Positions 17,678 to 26,721 are shown, counted from the stretch's first letter. The stretch is DNA of 64,000 nt from Actinophytocola xinjiangensis (GCF_001921215.1 NZ_MSIF01000021.1:1-64000); one strand, 5' to 3'. Made by a program: numbers and translations. The notes: a model not told the origin generated them from the sequence alone.

Positions 17678-18681
17678 AGGTGCCCCGCATAGGTTTCGTA
17701 GGGGGCGTCGGGTTCGCCGGTCGGCCGGAAGTGGTCGATGTTCTCCAGGGTGGTTCCCCACTGGTCGCGGGGTTTCCAGGCGGCTTCGACGCGCAGGCCC
17801 ATCCGCACCTCGTCGGCCGGGCACCCGAGAACCAGGTGCAGGAACGCGATGTCCGCCCCGTCGAGCAGAACGTAGGCGGCGACGTAGGGGGGTGTGATCC
17901 GCTGCCCGAGGAACGGCACGTTGACGATGCAGAAGGTGGTGACGATGCCCCGGTCCGGCAGTTCGACCTCGTCCACGGTGGGCACGCCGTCGGTCGGGCA
18001 GGCACCCCGGGGCGGCAGGTAGACCTTGTCACACGCAGGGCAGCGTTGCCCGAGAATCCGCCCCTGCGCCAACCCGCGCAGATACCGGCTCTCCTCGGGC
18101 GAGGCGGAATGCCGGTACCGCAACCGGATCGGCGTGGTGACGGTCGTGACGACCTCCGCCTGCCGCGTCCGCACGTCACCTCGACCGCCGCCCTGACCAA
18201 TGCCCTGACCGCCGCTCTGACCGTCGCCTTGACCGTCGCCTTGACCGTCGTCGGGAACGAAGTAGGCCAGGTCGCGGATCCCGTTGCCCTGGGTGTCAGC
18301 CCAGTGCGCCCGTACCCGCATCCCGGTGGCGACGCGCGGTGCGTCCACGGCGTGCACCAGTGGCGTGTCGGCCCCGTCGAGCCGGATCATCGCCCAGCAG
18401 AACGGATGCCGAAGTGGTTGCCCCTCAAGGGGTTGCGGCTGCGCGGCCCAGGTGACGACGGTGCCGACCTGCCCGACCTCGACCAGTTCGGTCAACGGCG
18501 CCCCGGTGCCCGGATCGTACTCGGGCGGCGGGACGTGCACCCGCCCGTCGCTGCCCCGGGCGCCCAGCACACGCCGCTGGGCCAGCCCGGTCGCGAACCG
18601 CCCCAACGTCGACCCGAGCGACCGGGTGTAGTCGAACTCGATGTCCAACGGCGCGGACAACGGCGGCAGACTGGACGTCAC
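17674..18681 (-). CDS. Double DUF35 (zinc ribbon plus OB-fold) partner of Ltp proteins
   Basis: 335 residues with two OB-fold halves (about 1-145 and 185-335). The second has a zinc ribbon, CPACDKVYLPPRGACPTDG; in the first the cysteines are gone. Between them is a low-complexity linker made of GQGDGQ-type repeats. It resembles Rv3521. DUF35 proteins bind CoA esters and dock onto thiolase-fold aldolases. It is the first gene of the ltp operon and has a KstR box 9 bp upstream of GTG 18681. Confidence 0.87.
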   Translation of the reverse strand: MTSSLPPLSAPLDIEFDYTRSLGSTLGRFATGLAQRRVLGARGSDGRVHVPPPEYDPGTGAPLTELVEVGQVGTVVTWAAQPQPLEGQPLRHPFCWAMIRLDGADTPLVHAVDAPRVATGMRVRAHWADTQGNGIRDLAYFVPDDGQGDGQGDGQSGGQGIGQGGGRGDVRTRQAEVVTTVTTPIRLRYRHSASPEESRYLRGLAQGRILGQRCPACDKVYLPPRGACPTDGVPTVDEVELPDRGIVTTFCIVNVPFLGQRITPPYVAAYVLLDGADIAFLHLVLGCPADEVRMGLRVEAAWKPRDQWGTTLENIDHFRPTGEPDAPYETYAGHL

Positions 18682-18689
18682 CCCTCAAG

Positions 18690-18703
18690 TGAAACAGGTT
18701 CTA
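18690..18703. promoter_or_regulatory. KstR box before the DUF35-ltp4-ltp3 operon
   Basis: TGAAACAGGTTCTA matches TNNAACNNGTTNNA at every fixed base. It sits just upstream of the DUF35 start. Confidence 0.85.
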
Positions 18704-18731
18704 CTTTGACGGGCAAGGGCCGATCACGTCG

Positions 18732-19028
18732 TCACCCCGACAACCCCAGCTCCACCTTGAGGTCGTCCCACGACACGGCACCAGCTATCGACTCCCCGGT
18801 GCGCAGGGTGCGCTCGGCACGTTCGAGCATCCGCCGGTAGCCGTCATACCCCAACTGGGAAGCGAGCACGGCTCGACGACGCCCGGAGTCCAGTACCCGC
18901 GACACCTCCACCGGATCACCGATCTCCACCGCCCGGCACCACTGACGCTCGAACTCCGCCCGCTCCTCCGGAACGAGGGCCACCAGAACCTCGCCGGGTG
19001 AGGCAGCCCGAAAATCGTGCGACCGCAT
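18732..19028 (-). CDS. Small protein, DUF6247-like, copy A
   Basis: 98 residues, no membrane span. The N-terminal segment AASPGEVLVALVPEERAEFE is shared with the next gene upstream. This resembles small actinobacterial proteins of the DUF6247 group, which have no known function; I am only fairly sure of the family. Start ATG 19028 overlaps the stop of copy B (TGATG). Confidence 0.6.
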   Translation of the reverse strand: MRSHDFRAASPGEVLVALVPEERAEFERQWCRAVEIGDPVEVSRVLDSGRRRAVLASQLGYDGYRRMLERAERTLRTGESIAGAVSWDDLKVELGLSG

Positions 19029-19294
19029 CAGCAGCCCAGACGCGCCTTGGTCACCACGAACGGCTCAGCCATAGGCACCTCCTTTCCCGCGTAGGCAGCG
19101 GCCGCACGCCGCCACATCTCGCGATAGTCATGATGGCCCGACGACACCGTCAGCCAGGCGATGCGCCGCCAGTCGTCGAGGTCCTCGCCGCCGGACCGGT
19201 CGAACTCCGCCCGCTCCTCAGGGATCAGTGCCGCCCGGACCTCGTCAGGCGAGGCGGCGTGGAAATCGTGACGAACCGACGGATTGGGGACCAT
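19028..19294 (-). CDS. Small protein, DUF6247-like, copy B
   Basis: 88 residues from ATG 19294; GTG 19300 is also possible and no clear ribosome site decides. It shares AASPxEVRAALxPEERAEF with copy A and so forms a tandem duplicated pair. DUF6247 proteins are often found near small toxin-like genes, but none is seen here. Confidence 0.6.
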   Translation of the reverse strand: MVPNPSVRHDFHAASPDEVRAALIPEERAEFDRSGGEDLDDWRRIAWLTVSSGHHDYREMWRRAAAAYAGKEVPMAEPFVVTKARLGC

Positions 19295-19383
19295 GTCCAC
19301 AGCCTAGGTGACCAGCCCGAACAGGTCACGGTATCGAACGGGTGAACTATTCGGGTCGCCGTGTCCCGCCCTACCATGCCCGC

Positions 19384-20424
19384 ATGAAACTTGGACTTCA
19401 GCTCGGGTACTGGGGTGCCGGCCTGCCGCCGCACGCGGCCGAGATGGTGGTCGCCGCCGACGAGGCCGGGTACGACGCCGTGTTCACCGCCGAGTCGTGG
19501 GGGTCGGACGTGTTCACGCCGCTGGCCTGGTGGGGGTCGGCGACCACCCGGGTGCGCCTCGGGACGGCGGTCGCGCAGCTGTCCGCCCGGGCGCCGACGG
19601 CCACGGCCATGGCCGCCCTGACGCTGGACCACCTGTCCGGCGGGCGGGTCGTCCTGGGGCTGGGCGTGTCCGGACCGCAGGTCGTCGAGGGCTGGTACGG
19701 GGCGCCGTTCGGCCGGCCGCTGGCCAGGACCCGGGAGTACGTCTCGATCATTCGGGACGTGCTCGCCCGGGAGGCTCCGGTGACCAGTGCCGGCCCGCAC
19801 TATCCGTTGCCCTACAACGGTTCCGGGGCCGACGGGTTGGGCCGGCCGTTGCGGGCGATCACCCACCCGCTGCGGGCGGACCTGCCGATCTGGCTGGGCG
19901 CCGAGGGGCCGCGCAACGTCGCGCTGGCCGCCGAGATCGCCGACGGGTGGCAGGCGGTGTACTTCACCGCGGCGCTGGCCGAGGAGTACAACACCTGGCT
20001 GGACGACGGGTTCGCGCGGGCGGGCGCGCGCCGGTCGCGCGCGGACTTCGAGGTGGCGGCGTGCGCGACGGTCACCGTCACCGACGATCCGGCGGCGGAG
20101 TACGACCGGCACCGGCCGGTGATCGCGCTGTACGCGGGCGGGATGGGCGCGGCGACGAAGAACTTCCACGCCGACCTGTTCCGGCGCATGGGTTACGGCG
20201 AGGTCGTCGACGAGATCGGGGCGCGGTTCCGGGAGGGGCGCCGCGCCGAGGCGGCGGCCGCCGTGCCGGACGAGCTGGTGGCGCAGACGACGATCATCGG
20301 TGACGCGGCGACGATCCGGCGGCGGGTCGCCGAGTGGGGAGATCTCGGCGTGACCATGCTGATGGTCGGCGCGCGCGACGCCGGGCAGGTCCGGGAGATC
20401 GCCACGGTCCTTGCCGAGAACTGA
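19384..20424 (+). CDS. F420-dependent LLM oxidoreductase, Rv3520c-like
   Basis: 346 residues. TAESWGSDVFTPLAWWGSAT, LTLDHLSGGRVVLGLGVSGP and VVEGWYGAPFGRPLARTREY follow Rv3520c of the M. tuberculosis cholesterol region closely. This family uses F420 or FMN in a TIM barrel. Rv3520c lies beside ltp4 and ltp3 in mycobacteria; here it is across from that operon. Substrate unknown, presumably a steroid-CoA intermediate. Its stop codon overlaps the KstR box of the next gene. Confidence 0.88.
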   Translation: MKLGLQLGYWGAGLPPHAAEMVVAADEAGYDAVFTAESWGSDVFTPLAWWGSATTRVRLGTAVAQLSARAPTATAMAALTLDHLSGGRVVLGLGVSGPQVVEGWYGAPFGRPLARTREYVSIIRDVLAREAPVTSAGPHYPLPYNGSGADGLGRPLRAITHPLRADLPIWLGAEGPRNVALAAEIADGWQAVYFTAALAEEYNTWLDDGFARAGARRSRADFEVAACATVTVTDDPAAEYDRHRPVIALYAGGMGAATKNFHADLFRRMGYGEVVDEIGARFREGRRAEAAAAVPDELVAQTTIIGDAATIRRRVAEWGDLGVTMLMVGARDAGQVREIATVLAEN

Positions 20425-20435
20425 AACGCGTTCTA
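20422..20435. promoter_or_regulatory. KstR box before an unassigned fadD
   Basis: TGAAACGCGTTCTA fully matches the consensus and is almost a perfect palindrome. It covers the stop of the upstream gene and ends 10 bp before GTG 20446. Confidence 0.88.
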
Positions 20436-20445
20436 GATTGGGGCG

Positions 20446-21960
20446 GTGGCCTCGATCGGACTGTGGAACATCGCCCGCGATCGGCCCGACCACCCCGCCG
20501 TGGTCGATCCCGGCGGGCACACCGCGACCTACCGTGACCTCGCCGGGGCCGCCGACCGGTACGGGCGGGGCTTCCAGTCGCTGGGCCTGCGGCCCGGCGA
20601 CTGTGTGGTCGTCATGCTGCCCAACGGGTTCGACCTCACCTCCGTCTACTTCGGAGCGTTCCAGACCGGGTTGTACGTCGTCATGGTCAACTGGCACCTG
20701 GTCGGCGCCGAGGTCGCCTATCTGATCGAGGACAGCGGCGCGAAGGCGTTCGTGGCGCACGAACGCCACGGCGAGGTCGCGACGGAGGCCGCCGCGCGCG
20801 CCGGGTTGCCGGCGGGGGCCCGGTTCGCGGTCGGCGACGTGCCGGGGTTCGCGCCGCTGGCCACGCTGGGCGAGGGCGAGACCGGCCGACCGGACGTGCG
20901 CACCGCCGGGTCGCCGATGCTCTACACTTCCGGCACGACCGGGCGGCCCAAGGGCGTGCGCCGGGCGCTGTCGGGCGCCGACCCGGACGAGGTGCCGCCG
21001 GCGGCCACCTGGTTCTTCGGGATCTTCGGCCTGCACCCCTTCGACGGACACGTGCACCTGTGCGGGTCGCCGATGTACCACACCGCCGTGCTGAACTTCG
21101 TCGTCAACTCCGTCCAGTTGGGACACACCGCGGTGCTGATGGACGGCTGGGACGCCGAGCGGATGCTCGCGCTGGTGGCGCGGCACCGGGTGACCCACAG
21201 CCACCTGGTGCCGACCCAGTTCCGCCGCCTGCTGGCGCTGCCCGAGCAGGTCCGGGCGGCCTACGACGTGTCGTCGCTGCGGGTCGCGATCCACGGCGCG
21301 GCACCGTGCCCACCCGAGGTGAAGCGGCGGATGCTCGACTGGTGGGGCCCGGTCGTCACCGAGTACTACGCCGCGACCGAGGGCGGCGGCACGGCGATCA
21401 CCGCCGACGAGTGGCTGGCGCGGCCCGGGTCGGTCGGCCGGGCGTGGCCGGGTTCGGTGGTCCGCGTCCTCGACGACCAGGGCCGCGAACTGGGCCCCGG
21501 CGAGCCGGGCCTGGTCTACCTGCGCATGGGCACCTCGACGTTCGAGTACCACCAGGACGAGGCCAAGACCCGCGAGTCCCACGTCGGCGACCTGTTCACC
21601 CTCGGCGACCTCGGCCACCTCGACGAGGACGGCTACCTGTACCTGCACGACCGCAAGGCCGACCTGATCATCAGCGGCGGCGTGAACATCTACCCGGCGG
21701 AGATCGAGAACGAACTGTCCTGCCACCCGAAGGTCGCCGACGTCGCGGTCATCGGCGTACCGAACGCCGACTGGGGCGAGGAGATCAAGGCCATCGTCGC
21801 GCCCACCCCCGACGCCACCCCGGGCACCGCGCTGACCGAGGAACTGCTGGCCTTCGCCGCCACCCGCCTGGCGCGGTTCAAACTCCCCCGCACCGTCGAC
21901 TACGTCACCGAACTCCCCCGCGACCCGAACGGCAAGCTGTACAAGAGAAAACTCCGCTGA
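20446..21960 (+). CDS. Acyl-CoA synthetase, unassigned FadD
   Basis: 504 residues, ANL adenylating enzyme. The P-loop reads LYTSGTTGRPKGVRR (~residues 166-180), the A5 region YYAATEGGG, the A7 motif FTLGDLGHLDEDGYLYL, A8 DLIISGGVNIYPAEIE, and the catalytic A10 Lys in DPNGKLYKRKL. It is neither FadD17 nor FadD19, both present elsewhere here. The KstR box upstream implies a steroid-acid substrate. A repeat array fills the 435-bp gap to the convergent echA19. Confidence 0.9.
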   Translation: MASIGLWNIARDRPDHPAVVDPGGHTATYRDLAGAADRYGRGFQSLGLRPGDCVVVMLPNGFDLTSVYFGAFQTGLYVVMVNWHLVGAEVAYLIEDSGAKAFVAHERHGEVATEAAARAGLPAGARFAVGDVPGFAPLATLGEGETGRPDVRTAGSPMLYTSGTTGRPKGVRRALSGADPDEVPPAATWFFGIFGLHPFDGHVHLCGSPMYHTAVLNFVVNSVQLGHTAVLMDGWDAERMLALVARHRVTHSHLVPTQFRRLLALPEQVRAAYDVSSLRVAIHGAAPCPPEVKRRMLDWWGPVVTEYYAATEGGGTAITADEWLARPGSVGRAWPGSVVRVLDDQGRELGPGEPGLVYLRMGTSTFEYHQDEAKTRESHVGDLFTLGDLGHLDEDGYLYLHDRKADLIISGGVNIYPAEIENELSCHPKVADVAVIGVPNADWGEEIKAIVAPTPDATPGTALTEELLAFAATRLARFKLPRTVDYVTELPRDPNGKLYKRKLR

Positions 21961-22010
21961 ACAGCCCGCCCCACACCCGATACCAGCGGCCGCGGTCCTC
22001 TGATTTCCCC

Positions 22011-22386
22011 AGGTCAGGCCACGGGGATCCCCCCGTTTTCCAGCCTATCGCGCAGCACCGACAGTTCCTGGCCAGGAACAGGGCGGCTGTGGACAACCGC
22101 GAACAGCGCTGGCGCCCCGCGCCCGCCGTCCGTACCCGTCGGCGACCGCAGGCAGCCAGCACCGATTCCAGAGCTTGACCGGGGTCAGGCCACGGGGGAT
22201 CCCCCCGTTGTCCAGTCTACCGACCAGCACCGACAGTTCCCGGCGACGAACAAGCCCACTGTGGACAACGGCGAGCAACTGATTCCACAGTTTCCCTTGC
22301 CAGGCCACGGGGATCCCCCCGATTTCCAGTCTATCGCGCAGCGCCGACAGTTCTCGGTGGTGAGCGAAGGGGGTGTGGACAACTGA
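22011..22386 (+). repeat. Tandem repeat array 2 between convergent fadD and echA19
   Basis: The 435-bp gap between the two stops (21960 and 22396) is almost all repeat. GGGGATCCCC recurs at 22023, 22195 and 22309, and TGTGGACAA at 22088, 22260 and 22374, so the spacings are 172 and 114 bp, less regular than array 1. Each unit also has an ACCGACAGTTCC or GCCGACAGTTCT segment. TCCACAG at 22284-22290 pairs with CTGTGGA at 22259-22265. The plus strand here corresponds to the minus strand of array 1 and in one frame again spells GDPPVFQ and VDNRE. No gene is supported in it. Confidence 0.9.
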
Positions 22387-22395
22387 GGTGGCGGG

Positions 22396-23172
22396 TCAGC
22401 GGTCGTGGAAGTTCGGGGGGCGTTTCTGGGTGAAGGCGCGGGGGCCTTCGCGGGCGTCGTCGGTGGCGAAGACCGGGAGGCCGATGCGTGACTCGATCGC
22501 GAACGCCTCGGTTTCCGGGAGGGCTTCGGTGTCGCGCATGGTGCGCAGGATCGCGCGGACGGCCACCGGGCCGTTGGCGGCGATCGAGCGGGCCACTTCC
22601 AGTGCGCGGCCCAGGGCGTGGCCGTCGGGGACGACCTGGCCGATCAGGCCCATCGACAGGGCTTCGGGGGCGGTGATGTGGCGGCCGGTCAGCAACAGGT
22701 CGGCGGCCAGGGTGTAGGGGATCTGGCGGGGTAGCCGCACGGCGGAGCCGCCCAGGGGGAACAGGCCCCAGCGTGCCTCGGACACGCCGAAGCGGGCGGA
22801 TTCGCCGGCGATGCGGATGTCGGTGGCCTGGAGGATCTCGGTGCCGCCGGCGATCGCGGGGCCTTCGACGGCGGCGATCAGTGGCTTGGTGAGGCGGCGG
22901 CCCTTGAGCAGGGGTTCGATCACCGACAGGTCACGGGTGGGGGTGTCGCCGGGGTGGGTGGCGCTCATGGCCTTGAGGTCGGCGCCGGCGCAGAAGGCGC
23001 CGCCGGCGCCGGTGAGGACGCAGGCGCGGATGGCCGTGTCGCGGTCGACGCGGTCCCAGGCCTCGCGCATGACCGTGAGCATCTCGGCGGACAGGGCGTT
23101 GCGGGCGTGTGGGCGGTTCATCGTCACGACCAGGACGGGTCCGTCCTGCTCCACCAGGCAGTCCTGCGGCAT
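22396..23172 (-). CDS. echA19: EchA19, steroid enoyl-CoA hydratase
   Basis: 258 residues from ATG 23172 (GGAG 9 nt upstream). [20 protein letters not shown] and the C-terminal [18 protein letters not shown] are near-identical to EchA19 (Rv3516). It hydrates the 24-ene CoA of the cholesterol side chain in the first beta-oxidation cycle. Divergent from fadD19, as in mycobacteria, with one KstR box between them. Confidence 0.94.
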   Translation of the reverse strand: MPQDCLVEQDGPVLVVTMNRPHARNALSAEMLTVMREAWDRVDRDTAIRACVLTGAGGAFCAGADLKAMSATHPGDTPTRDLSVIEPLLKGRRLTKPLIAAVEGPAIAGGTEILQATDIRIAGESARFGVSEARWGLFPLGGSAVRLPRQIPYTLAADLLLTGRHITAPEALSMGLIGQVVPDGHALGRALEVARSIAANGPVAVRAILRTMRDTEALPETEAFAIESRIGLPVFATDDAREGPRAFTQKRPPNFHDR

Positions 23173-23204
23173 CGGCGGCTCCGGGAGAGGGGATTGCCAG
23201 GAAC

Positions 23205-23218
23205 GATAACACGTTCTA
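23205..23218. promoter_or_regulatory. KstR box shared by echA19 and fadD19
   Basis: GATAACACGTTCTA has the AAC-2 nt-GTT core and the final A; only the first base departs from consensus. It lies between the divergent starts at 23172 and 23229. Confidence 0.82.
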
Positions 23219-23228
23219 GTTTGGTCTG

Positions 23229-24875
23229 GTGGCACTCAACATCGCTGACCTTTTCGAGCATGCCGCCGACGCTTTTCCGGAGCGGGTCGCGATCGCCTGC
23301 GGAGACCGGACCGCGACGTTCGCCGAACTGGAACGGCGATCCAACCAACTCGCCCATCACCTGGCAGCACAAGGGTTCGGGGCCGGTGACCACCTCGGGC
23401 TCTACAGCCGGAACTCGATCCAGGCCGTCGAGACCATGATCGCCACCTACAAACTGCGGGCCGTGCCGGTCAACGTCAACTACCGGTACGTCGAGAACGA
23501 GTTGCGCTACCTGTTCACCGACGCCGACCTCACCGGCCTGGTCCACGAACGCCGCTACGCGCCGCTGGTCGAGGCCGTCGCCCCGGACACCCCCGCCGTG
23601 CGGCACCGGATCGTCGTCGAGGACGGCACCGACACCGCCTGCGCCAGCACCCCCTACGAGCCCGCGCTCGCCGCCCAGCCCGGCGGACGCGACTTCGGTG
23701 AGCGCAGCGCCGACGACCTCTACCTGCTGTTCACCGGCGGCACCACCGGCTACCCGAAGGGCGTGATGTGGCGCCACGAGGACGTCTGGCGCACCCTCGG
23801 CGGCGGCATCGACTACGTCACCGGCGAGGTCCTGCCCGACGAGTGGGCCCAGTCGCGGCGCGGCGCGGCCAACCCCGGCCTGACCCGGCTGGTCTGCGCG
23901 CCGCTGATCCACGGCGCCGCGCAGTGGGCCGCCCTGCCCTCGCTGTTCAGCGGTGACAAGGTCGTCCTGCTGCCCCGGTTCGACCCGGACGCGGTGTGGC
24001 GGGCGGTCGGCCGCCACCGGGTCCAGGTGATGACGATCGTCGGCGACGCGATGGGCCGGCCGCTGATCGAGGCCTACGAACGCGGCTCCTACGACGCCAC
24101 CACCCTGGTCGCGATCTCCAGCCACGCCGCGCTGTTCTCGCCGTCGGTCAAGGACCAGTACCTGGCCCTGCTGCCCAATGTCGTGATCACCGACGCGATC
24201 GGCTCCTCGGAGTCCGGGTTCAACGGGCTGGCGATGATCACCAGGGACTCGCCGCGCACCGGCGGCGGCCCCCGGGTCCGCGGTGGACCGAGCACGATCG
24301 TCATCGGCGAGGACGACCGGCCGGTCGCGCCCGGCGAGGTCGGCCGGATCGCGCGCGGCGGGCACGTCCCGCTGGGCTACTACAAGGACGAGGCCAAGAG
24401 CGCGCGGATCTTCGTCGAGGTCGACGGCGCCCGCTACGTCGTGCCAGGCGACTTCGCCCGGCTGGAGACCGACGGCTCGATCACCTTGCTGGGCCGGGGA
24501 AACGTCAGCATCAACACCGGCGGGGAGAAGGTGTTCGGCGAGGAGGTGGAGGCCGCGCTCAAGTCCCACCCCGACGTGTTCGACGCGCTCGTGGTCGGTG
24601 TGCCCGACGACCGGCTCGGCCAGCGGGTCGCCGCGCTGCTCCAGCCCCGCGACGGCGCGGTGATCGACTTCGCCGCCCTGGACGCGCACGTCCGCGAGCG
24701 GATCGCCGGCTACAAGACCCCGCGCAGCCTGTGGGTCGTCGACCGGGTCGGCCGGGCGCCGAGCGCGAAACCCGACTACCGCTGGGCCAGGGCGCACACC
24801 GAGACCCACCCGCCCGACTGGCGGGCGAGCAGCGGAACGACGGGCGGTGGCGTCCATGCGCAACTCCCTGGCTGA
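23229..24875 (+). CDS. fadD19: FadD19, sterol side-chain CoA ligase
   Basis: 548 residues. [18 protein letters not shown] is the P-loop region, GGGPRVRGG and YYKDEAKSA lie mid-protein, and [20 protein letters not shown] plus [20 protein letters not shown] complete the ANL C-domain. The [17 protein letters not shown] start also fits FadD19 (Rv3515c). It activates C26/27 steroid acids and is needed for C24-branched sterols in Rhodococcus, which fits ltp3/ltp4 nearby. The last 29 bp overlap the next gene. Confidence 0.94.
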   Translation: MALNIADLFEHAADAFPERVAIACGDRTATFAELERRSNQLAHHLAAQGFGAGDHLGLYSRNSIQAVETMIATYKLRAVPVNVNYRYVENELRYLFTDADLTGLVHERRYAPLVEAVAPDTPAVRHRIVVEDGTDTACASTPYEPALAAQPGGRDFGERSADDLYLLFTGGTTGYPKGVMWRHEDVWRTLGGGIDYVTGEVLPDEWAQSRRGAANPGLTRLVCAPLIHGAAQWAALPSLFSGDKVVLLPRFDPDAVWRAVGRHRVQVMTIVGDAMGRPLIEAYERGSYDATTLVAISSHAALFSPSVKDQYLALLPNVVITDAIGSSESGFNGLAMITRDSPRTGGGPRVRGGPSTIVIGEDDRPVAPGEVGRIARGGHVPLGYYKDEAKSARIFVEVDGARYVVPGDFARLETDGSITLLGRGNVSINTGGEKVFGEEVEAALKSHPDVFDALVVGVPDDRLGQRVAALLQPRDGAVIDFAALDAHVRERIAGYKTPRSLWVVDRVGRAPSAKPDYRWARAHTETHPPDWRASSGTTGGGVHAQLPG

Positions 24876-25965
24876 CCGGTTCGGCATCGAGCACCCGATC
24901 TTCGGCTTCACCCCCTCCGAGCACGTCGCGGCCGCCATCAGCCGCGCCGGCGGCCTGGGCGTGCTGGGCTGCGTGCGGTACAACGACCCGGCCGACCTGG
25001 ACGCCGCACTGTCCTGGATGGACGAGAACACCGACGGCCGCCCCTACGGCGTGGACGTCGTCATGCCGGCCACGGTCCCCGACGAGGGCACCCCGACCGA
25101 CCTGGCCGCGTTGATTCCCCCCGGCCACAAGGACTTCGTGGAGCGCACGCTGCTCGCGCTGGGGGTCCCGCCGCTGCCGGGGACGGCCGGGTCGGGGGTG
25201 CTGGGCTGGCTGCACTCGGTCGCCCGTTCGCACGTCGACGTCGCGCTGGCGCACCGGCCGGCGCTGATCGCCAACGCCCTCGGCCCGCCGCCGCCGGACG
25301 TGATCGGCCGCGCGCACGACGCCGGGGTGCCGGTCGCGGCGCTGGCCGGGCGGGCCGACCACGCGCTGCGCCACGTCGAGGCCGGCGTGGACCTGGTGGT
25401 GGCGCAGGGCTACGAGGCCGGCGGGCACACCGGCGAGATCGCGTCGATGGTGCTGGTGCCCGAGGTGGTGGACGCGGTCGGTGACCGGGTGCCGGTGCTC
25501 GCCGCCGGTGGGATCGGCAGCGGCCGGCAGATCCTGGCGGCGCTGGCGCTGGGCGCGTCCGGCGTGTGGCTGGGTTCCTACTGGCTGACCACCACCGAGT
25601 ACCGGCTGGGCGACGGACCGGACACCGTGCAGCGCGCGCTGGTCAGGGCCGGTTCCGGCGACACCGTCCGGTCGCGGGTGTACACGGGGAAACCGGCGCG
25701 GCTGCTGCGTACCCGGTGGACCGAGGCGTGGGCGCAGCCCGGCGCGCCGGAGCCGCTGCCGATGCCGTTGCAGAACCTGCTGGTCGGCGAGGCGCACCGG
25801 CGGATGATGCTGGCCAGCGACCCGGACGTGGTGGCGATGCCGGTGGGGCAGGTCGTCGGCCGGATGAACGAGGTGCGTCCGGTGGCCGAGGTGATGGCGA
25901 GGCTGCTGGCCGAGGTCGAGGACGCGCGCTCGCGGGTGTGGCGGGCACACTGGGGCGGTGACTGA
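24847..25965 (+). CDS. Nitronate-monooxygenase-family flavoprotein
   Basis: 372 residues from GTG 24847; ATG 24856 is three codons on. IEHPIFGFTPSEHVAAAISR, VAQGYEAGGHTGEIASMVLV and PVLAAGGIGSGRQILAALAL mark the FMN barrel of the 2-nitropropane dioxygenase group, as in IpdC but clearly a different branch. Overlap with fadD19 suggests co-transcription. It may be a flavin-dependent double-bond enzyme for CoA esters; substrate unknown. Confidence 0.85.
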   Translation: MASMRNSLADRFGIEHPIFGFTPSEHVAAAISRAGGLGVLGCVRYNDPADLDAALSWMDENTDGRPYGVDVVMPATVPDEGTPTDLAALIPPGHKDFVERTLLALGVPPLPGTAGSGVLGWLHSVARSHVDVALAHRPALIANALGPPPPDVIGRAHDAGVPVAALAGRADHALRHVEAGVDLVVAQGYEAGGHTGEIASMVLVPEVVDAVGDRVPVLAAGGIGSGRQILAALALGASGVWLGSYWLTTTEYRLGDGPDTVQRALVRAGSGDTVRSRVYTGKPARLLRTRWTEAWAQPGAPEPLPMPLQNLLVGEAHRRMMLASDPDVVAMPVGQVVGRMNEVRPVAEVMARLLAEVEDARSRVWRAHWGGD

Positions 25966-26515
25966 CCAACCCGCCATCCGGACCCTGTCCAGCCGGCTCG
26001 TCTACGAGAACGCGTGGCTGGCCCTGCGCGAGGACCGGATCGAGCGCGCCGACGGCACGCCCGGCCTCTACGCCGTGATCGACAAACCCGACTTCGCCGT
26101 GGTGATCCCGTTGGAGGACAACGGTTTCCACCTGGTCGAGCAGTACAGGTACCCGCTGGGCACGCGCCGCTGGGAGTTCCCCCAGGGGGCGTTCCCGCAG
26201 GGCCGCGACGGCACGCCGGAGGAGTTGGCGGTGGCCGAGCTCGGTGAGGAGACCGGGTTCACCGCCGGGCGGCTGGAGCGGCTGGGCTACCTCAACTGTG
26301 CGCAGGGATTCACCGGCCAGGGGTATCACGTCTTCCTGGCCACCGATCTCACGCCGGGCACGCCGCACCGCGAGGTCGAGGAACAGGACATGCGTCAGCA
26401 GTGGTTTCCGCGCGCGGAGTTCGAGCGGATGGTGTGCGACGGCGAGATCACCGACGACTCGACGCTGGCCGCCTACCTGCTGCTGACGATGCGGCGGCCA
26501 CCGTCGGATCGGTGA
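25958..26515 (+). CDS. NUDIX hydrolase (ADP-ribose pyrophosphatase-like)
   Basis: 185 residues. The Nudix box is PEELAVAELGEETGF (~residues 86-100), where the usual Arg of REUxEExGU is Ala; the metal-binding glutamates are kept. The preceding LVEQYRYPLGTRRWEFPQG is the ADP-ribose/sugar-nucleotide type. It overlaps the upstream stop by 8 bp, so is probably co-transcribed with the flavoprotein. Substrate not predictable beyond nucleoside diphosphate derivatives. Confidence 0.85.
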   Translation: MTDQPAIRTLSSRLVYENAWLALREDRIERADGTPGLYAVIDKPDFAVVIPLEDNGFHLVEQYRYPLGTRRWEFPQGAFPQGRDGTPEELAVAELGEETGFTAGRLERLGYLNCAQGFTGQGYHVFLATDLTPGTPHREVEEQDMRQQWFPRAEFERMVCDGEITDDSTLAAYLLLTMRRPPSDR

Positions 26516-26519
26516 GGGG

Positions 26520-26717
26520 TCAGCCCGACTTGCGGCGGAAGGTGCGCTTGGCGGAGACCGGACCGTGCGCGTCGCGCACCTTGGACCTGGCGTCCGCGTG
26601 CTCCTCACCACTGCGGGTCAACGCCTGCTTACGCTCCAGCGCCTCACGGAAGCGCTGCTTCACGTCGGCCTCGGGCTCGTTGTCGTCCTCGATGGCGGGC
26701 TCGGGTGTGTCAGGCAT
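26520..26717 (-). CDS. DUF5302-like small protein
   Basis: 65 residues, highly charged: acidic N-terminal half, then FREALERKQALTRSGEEHAD and a basic FRRKSG end. This layout is that of the actinobacterial DUF5302 family, function unknown. It starts 4 nt after fadD17 ends and shares its transcript; it ends just short of the convergent NUDIX gene. Confidence 0.75.
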   Translation of the reverse strand: MPDTPEPAIEDDNEPEADVKQRFREALERKQALTRSGEEHADARSKVRDAHGPVSAKRTFRRKSG

Positions 26718-26721
26718 ACCG

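Noticed and set aside
19225-21726. An 833-codon minus-strand frame opposite the LLM oxidoreductase and fadD
   Set aside because: Composition is Arg/Gly/Pro-rich shadow; the plus-strand genes have clear motifs.
22011-22386. Small coding gene across repeat array 2
   Set aside because: Frames are only stop-poor by composition; no start with ribosome site, and the peptide is the repeat read in one frame.
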